Part shown: piece after piece, positions 50,902 to 58,149 of the stretch
How positions within the stretch are numbered: position 1 is the stretch's first letter
Layout: every line of letters starts with the position of its first letter
Assembly (NCBI GenBank): GCA_964429005.1
Contig: CAYSAJ010000002.1
Coordinates: 66,789 to 130,788 of the forward strand
DNA: 64,000 nt
Source: JACRBE01 sp964429005
GTDB taxonomy: Bacteria > Chlamydiota > Chlamydiia > Chlamydiales > JACRBE01
Direction of reading: 5' to 3'
Translations under genes and position numbers: made by a program
The notes under the pieces: generated by a model
Database searches by the model: none
Told to the model about the DNA's origin: nothing
What the model saw: the letters and a program-made list of their open reading frames with translations, nothing else

Positions 50902-51410
50902 TAGATTCCTCGGTAATGATGGGCATGACAGATCGCAAGAGCGAGGGCATCAGCCGCATCTTCTGAATTGATATTACGAATTTGTAAAAGAGCTTCTACC
51001 ATTTTTAGCACCTGATGTTTACTGGCTGAGCCTGTCCCCACGATGGCCATTTTGGCTTTTGTTGGAGCATATTCAAAGATAGGGATATTTCTTTGCGCAG
51101 CTAAAAGAAGCACAACACCACGGGCCATACCAACCTTGATGGCACTTTGCACGTTTTTCGAAACATATTGGGTTTCAATCGAAATGAAATCTGGTTTTTG
51201 ATCGTCAATGAGAGCGCTCACTCCCTCATAGATTTTAAGGTAACGATATTCAAGTTTCATGTCAGGCTTTGTTCGAATGGTGCCACATTGAATAAACTCA
51301 TGTTGTTGTCCTGATGTTGCAATCAGACCATATCCTGTTACTTGGGTTCCTGGATCGATACCTAGTATGATGTTTCTTTGTTTCATGGAGGAGAGGCTGT
51401 TAGGGTTCAT
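50901..51410 (-). CDS. ruvC: Crossover junction endodeoxyribonuclease RuvC
   Basis: A 169-residue RNase H-fold resolvase. Catalytic acids are Asp in ILGIDPGTQVTGYGLI, Glu in ISIETQYVSKN, and the late acidic pair in NSEDAADALALAICHAHH. It cuts Holliday junctions held by RuvA. Start ATG 51410 or ATG 51386 (161 residues, closer to the family start); neither has a clear ribosome site. Coupled to ruvA by TAATG. Confidence 0.95.
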   Translation of the reverse strand: MNPNSLSSMKQRNIILGIDPGTQVTGYGLIATSGQQHEFIQCGTIRTKPDMKLEYRYLKIYEGVSALIDDQKPDFISIETQYVSKNVQSAIKVGMARGVVLLLAAQRNIPIFEYAPTKAKMAIVGTGSASKHQVLKMVEALLQIRNINSEDAADALALAICHAHHYRGI

Positions 51411-51632
51411 ATTAATTGGAAGATAGCCAAATAAAGGAATTTTGAACAGTAGACCTCATCACTATTATTCAATACAGAAAAAGATTCAATAAAGTTTTCG
51501 AAGAAAAACTATTAATGGTAGGCGATTAATCAAAATAATCCGATTCCTTCTTTTTCATAAAACTGGCTTCATAAATTGCAAGGAACATCTAAGTAGTGAT
51601 ACCATTTCTCTAGAATTATCATCACTTTCAAT

Positions 51633-52646
51633 ATGATGTCATCCTCTTCTCTACGCAAGGTCCTCGTGCGGATGCCCAACTGGATCGGTGATGCGGTCAT
51701 GGGTTCAGTCATTTTAGAAGAACTACGGGCGACGAACCCTTGGATTCATTTTGCAGTCGCTGCTAAACCCCATATACTCGATCTTTTCAAAGCCCATCCA
51801 TCTGTTACAAGTTTCCACCCTCTAGATAAAAAAGGAAAACTCGTAGAAGAATTTTCAACGAACGACATCGATCATACAATACTGCTCACAAATTCGTTTT
51901 CTTCAGCATTGGTTGGCTATCAAAAAAACTGGCCTGATCTCATCGGATATCGCGGTGAGTGCAGAAATTTTTTGCTTAGTAAATCTAAATCTTTCCCAAA
52001 AGAATATGAAACTATGCATCTTGTGGATGTATATAGAGAGCTGCTTACTTTGATTTCTATCACTCCTAAAGGAGTAATGCCTGCTTTATTTCTATCAGAT
52101 GAAGAATTGAAAAATAGGGACGAGGTTCTTTTTCGACTTGGAATTAACCCAAAAAAACGATGCATTGTCATCAATCCTGGCGCTGCTTATGGTCTTGCAA
52201 AATGTTGGCTTCCTGAAAGATTTGAAGAACTCATTCAACGTCTTTATAAGCAATTTCCTCATTTAGAAATTGTCATTATTGGAGATGCATCCATGCATGC
52301 CCAAACTGAAAGACTTCTTACAAAAACACCTAAGGTTACGAACCTTGCTGGAAAAACTTCCCTTCGCCAGTTGATGCTTATTCTCTCTCATGCGGAAGCT
52401 CTTATTACAAATGACAGTGGCCCTATGCATATGGCCTCTGCTCTGGGGAAACCTGTTTTAGCGATATTTGGTTCAACAAATTCAACAAGAACTGGACCTT
52501 ACCAGAAAGGAATCGTTATTCAATCAAAAGCCTCCTGTTCTCCATGTTATCAAAGAACATGCCCCATCGATTTTCGGTGTATGAAAGGAATTACTACAGA
52601 CAAAGTATTTGAACTTCTTAAAAAATTAGGAGCTCCATGGGCCTAA
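51633..52646 (+). CDS. waaF: Lipopolysaccharide heptosyltransferase-like protein (GT9)
   Basis: A 337-residue GT9 glycosyltransferase with MPNWIGDAVMGSVILEEL at the N-terminus, the donor site ITNDSGPMHMASALGKPVLAIFGSTN, and a Cys-rich C-terminus (CSPCYQRTCPIDFRCM) typical of the WaaF (heptosyltransferase II) branch. It would add heptose to the LPS core. Start is ATG 51633 or 51636. The next gene, a second GT9-like gene, overlaps its end by 10 bases. The 222-base gap to ruvC (51411-51632) is AT-rich with no recognisable gene. Confidence 0.88.
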   Translation: MMSSSSLRKVLVRMPNWIGDAVMGSVILEELRATNPWIHFAVAAKPHILDLFKAHPSVTSFHPLDKKGKLVEEFSTNDIDHTILLTNSFSSALVGYQKNWPDLIGYRGECRNFLLSKSKSFPKEYETMHLVDVYRELLTLISITPKGVMPALFLSDEELKNRDEVLFRLGINPKKRCIVINPGAAYGLAKCWLPERFEELIQRLYKQFPHLEIVIIGDASMHAQTERLLTKTPKVTNLAGKTSLRQLMLILSHAEALITNDSGPMHMASALGKPVLAIFGSTNSTRTGPYQKGIVIQSKASCSPCYQRTCPIDFRCMKGITTDKVFELLKKLGAPWA

Positions 52647-53536
52647 AACAACTCTTTTGGAGAAGAAATCCACTAGATGAACTCCTAAAAAAAGCAAAAC
52701 AAAATAAACAGAGCAAATTTCTGATTGTATGGAATAGAGGTCTGGGGGATATCGCCCTTGGTCTTTATGGACTCAACCTCCGTATCAGAATGTTCATTCC
52801 TCAGGCCGAGATCACTTATTTAACGAGAGAGGATCTTAAAGAAGGATTTAAACTCCTTCCTCGAACTCATGTTGTTGTAGATCCCATTATGAAGAGAGGT
52901 ACCTCTGTTGACCTCAAAGAGTCCTTAAATAGAGCAGGTAAAAACCAGAAAGATTTTGATGTTATTATCGAAGAAGCAGATCCGACCAGATGGCTGAAGT
53001 GGCAACTTGGTCGCGTAGTCCCCAAACTCTCTTATCAAGAAGAATGGGATGCTCTCGCCCAAAGATATCCTCTTGAGGGGAAAGAATATATCGGTGTTCA
53101 TATTGATACTGAAACAGGGCAGTATTATCGGTATCAAAAAAATTGGCCTAAAGAGAGCTGGATGAAACTTTTTGAAAAAGAAAGACGTCCTTTTATTGTT
53201 TTTGGAAACCAAAAACAAGGAAGCTTCCCGTTTCCCCATGTGGTCGATTTGAGAGGAGATACATCTTTGCCAGAAATGCTCAGTATTATTAAAAATCACT
53301 GTCGCTTTTTAGTTGTTCCCGATTCAGGAGTTCTTTCGATTGTTTATTACGTAAGGAGCCATTTCCCAATCGATATTATTTCACTTTGGGCAGATCCAAA
53401 TCAAGGTGTGCTCAAGCATGGGGTGAGATCCCCAAATAGGCTTTTGACACATGTGCCTTTGATAAAAAAAGGAAAAATCGAAAATATTTCTGTGGAGATA
53501 GTCCAATCCTATCTCGGAAGGAATATTTACAGCTAA
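52637..53536 (+). CDS. GT9-like glycosyltransferase, divergent
   Basis: A 299-residue protein related to the heptosyltransferase fold: N-terminal LIVWNRGLGDIALGLYGLNL corresponds to the acceptor/nucleotide-fold start of GT9, and VDLRGDTSLPEMLSIIKNHC with LVVPDSGVLSIVYYV matches the donor-binding end, although the canonical NDSGPMH reads PDSGVLS. This suggests an altered donor. The gene overlaps waaF by 10 bases, so both probably act on the same glycolipid. Confidence 0.78.
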   Translation: MGLKQLFWRRNPLDELLKKAKQNKQSKFLIVWNRGLGDIALGLYGLNLRIRMFIPQAEITYLTREDLKEGFKLLPRTHVVVDPIMKRGTSVDLKESLNRAGKNQKDFDVIIEEADPTRWLKWQLGRVVPKLSYQEEWDALAQRYPLEGKEYIGVHIDTETGQYYRYQKNWPKESWMKLFEKERRPFIVFGNQKQGSFPFPHVVDLRGDTSLPEMLSIIKNHCRFLVVPDSGVLSIVYYVRSHFPIDIISLWADPNQGVLKHGVRSPNRLLTHVPLIKKGKIENISVEIVQSYLGRNIYS

Positions 53537-53585
53537 ATCCCAACTTCTTGTATAAAGAAGTCAATTCAAGAAAAATTTATTCGCT

Positions 53586-54584
53586 ATGAAAATTGCATAC
53601 TTAGGTGCAGGAGCTTGGGGCTATTGTTTGGCTAATCTCCTTTGCCTTAACGGACATAAAGTGATATTGTGGGCGCACCACAGCGAGATCCTCCATACGA
53701 TTAAATCGCGGAAAGAACATCCTAAATTTCCGGGATTTAGTGTGCAGCCTCATCTTGAATTTGAACCAGACTTGGAGAGAGCGATTCAAGGTGCTGACAT
53801 GATTGTAGAATCTGTCACGACAAAAGGAATACGTCCAGTACTTAATCAGCTTCTAAAAATAGGCCCCGTTCAATCACCTATCGTTTTTACCTCAAAAGGA
53901 ATCGAACAATCCACCGGTCTTTTAATTCCTGAAATCGCATTAGAGCTTCTTGGTGAAGAAAATAAGAAATTGATCGGTTATCTAAGTGGGCCATCGATTG
54001 CAGAAGAAGTGATGCACAAAATGCCTACTTCTGTTGTAGCTTCTGCATTTCATCCTCCCTTAAGCTGGCAGATCGCGGAAGCTTTCACATCACCTTTTTT
54101 TAGGGTTTATCCAAATGAAGATCTTCTGGGCGTCGCTTTCGGCGGTGCTATGAAGAATATTATTGCTATTGCAAGTGGTATTTGTGATGGCCTCGGATTC
54201 GGTGACAATACGAAAGCGGCGATGATCACAAGAGGGCTTCATGAAATGAGAAAATTGTCCACAGTGAAAGGTGCTCTTCCTGAAACGATTAATGGTCTTT
54301 CGGGTCTCGGAGACCTTTGTGTGACATGCCTTTCATCTATGAGCCGAAATTATAAGTTTGGACGCTTTATTGCAGAGGGGGTCTCCCCAGATAAAGCTAA
54401 AGAGACAATAGGAATGGTTGTAGAAGGATCTTCTACATGCGTATCTGCTTTAGAGCTGAGCCGTAAACATGATATCCCTATCCCGATCACCGAAGCTGTA
54501 TATCAAGTGATCTATGAAGGACTCTCTCCTAAAGAAGCTGTCAAACAACTTCTCACACGTGAAGTAAAAAAAGAACATTTATGA
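53586..54584 (+). CDS. gpsA: Glycerol-3-phosphate dehydrogenase [NAD(P)+]
   Basis: A 332-residue enzyme: N-terminal nucleotide motif YLGAGAWGYCLANLLCLNG, the catalytic Lys region FGGAMKNIIAIASGICDG, and NGLSGLGDLCVTCLSSMSRN. It makes sn-glycerol 3-phosphate for phospholipid synthesis from dihydroxyacetone phosphate. The end overlaps the next start by ATGA, so the two are coupled. Length and motifs are normal. Confidence 0.96.
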   Translation: MKIAYLGAGAWGYCLANLLCLNGHKVILWAHHSEILHTIKSRKEHPKFPGFSVQPHLEFEPDLERAIQGADMIVESVTTKGIRPVLNQLLKIGPVQSPIVFTSKGIEQSTGLLIPEIALELLGEENKKLIGYLSGPSIAEEVMHKMPTSVVASAFHPPLSWQIAEAFTSPFFRVYPNEDLLGVAFGGAMKNIIAIASGICDGLGFGDNTKAAMITRGLHEMRKLSTVKGALPETINGLSGLGDLCVTCLSSMSRNYKFGRFIAEGVSPDKAKETIGMVVEGSSTCVSALELSRKHDIPIPITEAVYQVIYEGLSPKEAVKQLLTREVKKEHL

Positions 54585-56095
54585 TCCCTACTATACCTGT
54601 CTTTTCCGCTGAAGAAATTCAGCAACTTGATCGCCTGGCGCAAGAAAAGGGAATCGCAGGACAAAAAATGATGCAAAAAGCAGGGGAGGAAATCGCAAAA
54701 GCTCTGATTCGTTTTGCGGATGCTAAGAGCGTTCCTCATCAATTGCATGTAGTCATTGGGAAGGGAAATAATGGTGGAGATGGTCTTGTGGCCGCAATTG
54801 AGCTCCATCAAAAAGGATGGCAAGTAGAAGTCTATACTTGCTTTTCAGAGAATTCTTATTCTTCTTTATCATTGCATTTTCAAGAAAAATGGAAAAAACT
54901 AGGAAAAAGTCTTCATCCTTTTCCTAGACTTGTATCATTTGATCAGGGGATCATTCTTGATGGAATTTTTGGAGTCGGTTTCAAAGGGCCTGTAGAAGCT
55001 CATGTTCAGAAGATAATCTCTCAATTGAATCAATCCTCGTTGCCGATTATTTCTATCGATATCCCCTCTGGAATGGATGGGAATACGGGGTTTGTGGATT
55101 CTGTAGCTATCAAAGCTAGAAGAACTCTTTCGCTCGGTTGTCCAAAAATAGGATACTACCTTGAGCAGGGGATTGCCTACACAGGGGAAATTGAATGTTT
55201 AGATTACGGTATGCCAGCTGAGATTAGCTCTACAATAGAATTTTCATATTCTCTGTTAGATCTTCATCAGATTCAACGAATCATCCCCATAGTTGATCCT
55301 ACAGTTCACAAGTATACAAAAGGATACCTCCTGGTTATTGGAGGATCTAAAGGAATGTATGGGGCTCCCAAGCTCTCTACTTTAGCAGCTCTTCGCACAG
55401 GATGTGGTATCGTTAGATTTTATTATCCTGATCAAGATCGAAATGATGTTGGAGAAATGCCTCTTGAAGTCATTCATGAACCTATGTCTGATCGTAAGCT
55501 AGAATCATTTTGTAAGGAGCAAGAAAGGGCGGGAGCGGTGCTCATAGGGCCTGGAATCAATCCCGGCGCCTCATCTTCTTTTCCTCTAACAGAAATCGCT
55601 CATGTTATAAAAAAACCACTTATTCTTGATGGAGGAGGGCTTAGTTTTTTACCTCTATTCATCCATCAGTGCCCTCAAGTGAAGAAGATCATTACGCCTC
55701 ACCTCGGAGAGGCAATAAAATTACTGGGTTTATCTTCTTCTCCTTCATGTAGGGATCTCATCAATAATATGCAGGATTTATGCGATGCTCAAAATTTGAT
55801 TTGCGTTCTCAAAGGTCCCGTTACTTTCCTTATTTCTCCTCATGAAGTGCCAATCATCATTCCTTACGGCTCTCCAGCTCTTGCTACTGCGGGAAGTGGA
55901 GACGTATTAGCAGGAATCATATCAGCGTTTATCGCAAAAGGACTCTCACTTATTGAGGGTGCAGCTCTTGGGACGGTATTACATCAAATGGCAGGTAACG
56001 AGGCGAGGGATACTCACTCAGAAGAAGGGGTGATCGCGTCAGATATTATTGAAGCAATCCCTCATGCTTATACAAAACTTTCTTCTCTTAAATAG
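54581..56095 (+). CDS. nnrD: Bifunctional NAD(P)HX epimerase/dehydratase (YjeF/Nnr)
   Basis: A 504-residue fusion. The N-terminal epimerase domain (about 1-215) has IGKGNNGGDGLVAAIELHQK and IDIPSGMDGNTG; the C-terminal ADP/ATP-dependent dehydratase (about 225-500) has LVIGGSKGMYGAPKLSTLAA, GPGINPG and the active-site loop ATAGSGDVLAGIISAF. It repairs hydrated NADH and NADPH. Coupled to gpsA by ATGA. The 3' end overlaps the convergent epimerase gene by 28 bases, the longest tail overlap in the window. Confidence 0.94.
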   Translation: MIPTIPVFSAEEIQQLDRLAQEKGIAGQKMMQKAGEEIAKALIRFADAKSVPHQLHVVIGKGNNGGDGLVAAIELHQKGWQVEVYTCFSENSYSSLSLHFQEKWKKLGKSLHPFPRLVSFDQGIILDGIFGVGFKGPVEAHVQKIISQLNQSSLPIISIDIPSGMDGNTGFVDSVAIKARRTLSLGCPKIGYYLEQGIAYTGEIECLDYGMPAEISSTIEFSYSLLDLHQIQRIIPIVDPTVHKYTKGYLLVIGGSKGMYGAPKLSTLAALRTGCGIVRFYYPDQDRNDVGEMPLEVIHEPMSDRKLESFCKEQERAGAVLIGPGINPGASSSFPLTEIAHVIKKPLILDGGGLSFLPLFIHQCPQVKKIITPHLGEAIKLLGLSSSPSCRDLINNMQDLCDAQNLICVLKGPVTFLISPHEVPIIIPYGSPALATAGSGDVLAGIISAFIAKGLSLIEGAALGTVLHQMAGNEARDTHSEEGVIASDIIEAIPHAYTKLSSLK

Positions 56096-57036
56096 ACATC
56101 ATGATACCAATCATAAAACTTTGTTAATCCCTCTTCTAGGGAAGTTTGGGGCTCAAATCCGAGCAGCCTACGTGCTTTCGTAATATCAGCAGCGGTAATA
56201 TCTACATCAGTTATCGGTTTGGGTGCATACTCAATGATCGCCTTTTGTTGAGACAATTTCTCAAGATGAGAAACGAGGTCCATTACACAGCAAGGCTCCT
56301 GATTGCCTAGATTTACAATTTCAAAATTAAAAGAAACAGACAAAGCCGCCACGATTCCTTCAATGATATCATCAATATAAGTAAAATCTCGTTGTAAAGA
56401 TCCTTCATTATAGAGAGTAATAGGAATTTGCTTTCGGATTTTTTCTGCAAAAGAAAAATAGGCCATATCAGGTCGTCCCCAAGGACCATAAACGGTAAAA
56501 AAACGAAATCCCATGCAAGGGATTCCAAATTGGTGATGATAACTATAGGCTAAAAGCTCATTACATTTTTTGGTAGCTGCATAGAGGGATGAAGGGGTGT
56601 CCGTCATAGAGTCTTCTTTAAAGGGTGGCTTAGCTGAATTTCCATAAACAGATGATGAAGATGCAAAAATAAAAGGAAGTCGATGATCCTTATTCCAGGA
56701 AAGAAGAGAATAAAATCCAAGTAAATTGGATTGGATATAACTATCTGGATTTGTATAACTAAAACGGACCCCAGCTTGCGCTGCTAGATGAACGATATGC
56801 GTAGGCATGCACCCGAGTGATGCGTAGAGGATTTCCCGGTTTTCGATAGAACCGTTTGTAATCTCAACCCCGTTTTCTTTTAAAAGCTCAGCGCGTCTCT
56901 TTTTTAAATGAGGGGAATAATAATCATTAAAGTTATCAATTCCATGAACTTCATACCCTTCATTCGATAGACGTAAAGCCAAATGAAATCCGATGAAACC
57001 TGCAATTCCAGTAATAAAAATACGTTTTTTTTGCAT
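56068..57036 (-). CDS. NAD-dependent nucleotide-sugar epimerase (UDP-glucuronate 4-epimerase-like)
   Basis: A 322-residue extended short-chain dehydrogenase: NAD motif ITGIAGFIGFHLALRLSNEG, GIDNFNDYYSPHLKKRR (typical of the CapI/UDP-glucuronate 4-epimerase branch), Ser/Tyr/Lys active site with YAATKKCNELLAYSYHH, and FFTVYGPWGRPDMAY. It would supply a sugar nucleotide such as UDP-galacturonate for surface glycans. It is divergent from the Wza-like gene and sits near two GT9 genes, which suggests one surface-polysaccharide pathway. Confidence 0.9.
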   Translation of the reverse strand: MQKKRIFITGIAGFIGFHLALRLSNEGYEVHGIDNFNDYYSPHLKKRRAELLKENGVEITNGSIENREILYASLGCMPTHIVHLAAQAGVRFSYTNPDSYIQSNLLGFYSLLSWNKDHRLPFIFASSSSVYGNSAKPPFKEDSMTDTPSSLYAATKKCNELLAYSYHHQFGIPCMGFRFFTVYGPWGRPDMAYFSFAEKIRKQIPITLYNEGSLQRDFTYIDDIIEGIVAALSVSFNFEIVNLGNQEPCCVMDLVSHLEKLSQQKAIIEYAPKPITDVDITAADITKARRLLGFEPQTSLEEGLTKFYDWYHDVYLREESFV

Positions 57037-57087
57037 AAAACCAAATAAATAAGTAGGCTCTATTTTATATCATGAGGCGAGGTTCGT

Positions 57088-58149
57088 TTGAAAGGTCTAA
57101 TTGCTCTTCTCCTGCTTTGCATTTTTGCAGGATGTACTAATCCTCCTATTCGAGGAAATGATGTACTTGGTGCACGCGATTTTGTTATGGATTCCTATAA
57201 AATTCGTGAAGGTAAATATTCCATTTTAGAAATGGAAGGAAAAGAAGTAAATTCACTTGACCCAGAGTATTTAGAGCCAGGTGTGGATGTAGTGAAAGAA
57301 GGAGATGTGCTTGAAGTTTCTCTTTACCATCCCTCAGAGCCAAACCTTGCAAGTTACGTTAAAGAAATAAGCAAACACGTTGGTTATGAGGTGGAGCAAG
57401 GGAAGCTCTGCTTGCCAGATATAGAGCCCCTCTTGGCAGAAAATGTCACCCTTGAACAACTTCGAAAGGCTATACGTGAAGCTTATTCAGCGCAAATTCC
57501 CCATGTTGAAGTTTTTGTTTCATATAAAAAACGAGTGGATCAACTCGTAGAAATTATTGGCAACGTAGCTCAAACTCAAGTCTCTATTGACCCCTCAACT
57601 CATCTATTTGAAGTTCTCTCGAAGGCAGGAGTAAATCCAAGCGCTAACTATTTTAAAAGTTATCTTGTCCGAGATAAAGAAACAGTTCCTGTAGATTTTT
57701 ATAAGCTTGTTCATGAAGGGGATATGTCGCAAAATGTTGTCTTAAAAGGAGGGGATAAAATCTATATTGCCGATCCTCAAAGTAGTCAAATTCTTGTAAT
57801 GGGAGAAGTCACAAAGCAAGGAGCTTTGCCAATTGTTGGCAACAGCGTTCCACTGCAAGAAGTGCTTGCCCGCGCAGGCGGTATACTTTTTACGGGAAAC
57901 AAAGCCTATATCCAAGTCATTCGTGGAAGCTTAATAAAACCGAAAATTTATACGCTGAACTGGCGCCATATTGTCAGATTGCCTACAGAAAGCCTCTTGC
58001 TTATGCCTGGAGACATTGTTTATGTAGCAGCTACGCCTATCACAGAATGGAACCGCTTTATCAATCAATTACTTCCTTCTGTTACCTTATATGAGCTTTT
58101 TGCTAAAGGAATCAAAGGAGTCATTATTCAAGATGCTGCGGTCAACTAG
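57088..58149 (+). CDS. Wza-like polysaccharide export lipoprotein
   Basis: A 353-residue outer-membrane lipoprotein starting at TTG 57088 behind GAGGCGAGG. The lipobox is LLCIFAGC (Cys15). The polysaccharide-export domain (about 70-155) has VDVVKEGDVLEVSLYHPSEP and LCLPDIEPLLAENVTLEQ; one or two SLBB-type domains follow (VEIIGNVAQTQVSIDPSTHL and VMGEVTKQGALPIV), ending with GDIVYVAATPIT. Such proteins form the outer-membrane channel for capsule or exopolysaccharide. The next gene is a Wzc-like copolymerase, overlapping by 17 bases. Confidence 0.88.
   Translation: MKGLIALLLLCIFAGCTNPPIRGNDVLGARDFVMDSYKIREGKYSILEMEGKEVNSLDPEYLEPGVDVVKEGDVLEVSLYHPSEPNLASYVKEISKHVGYEVEQGKLCLPDIEPLLAENVTLEQLRKAIREAYSAQIPHVEVFVSYKKRVDQLVEIIGNVAQTQVSIDPSTHLFEVLSKAGVNPSANYFKSYLVRDKETVPVDFYKLVHEGDMSQNVVLKGGDKIYIADPQSSQILVMGEVTKQGALPIVGNSVPLQEVLARAGGILFTGNKAYIQVIRGSLIKPKIYTLNWRHIVRLPTESLLLMPGDIVYVAATPITEWNRFINQLLPSVTLYELFAKGIKGVIIQDAAVN

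Noticed and set aside
57072..57090. ATG 57072 as start of the Wza-like gene
   Set aside because: It is in another frame; the lipobox frame begins at TTG 57088 with a ribosome site before it.
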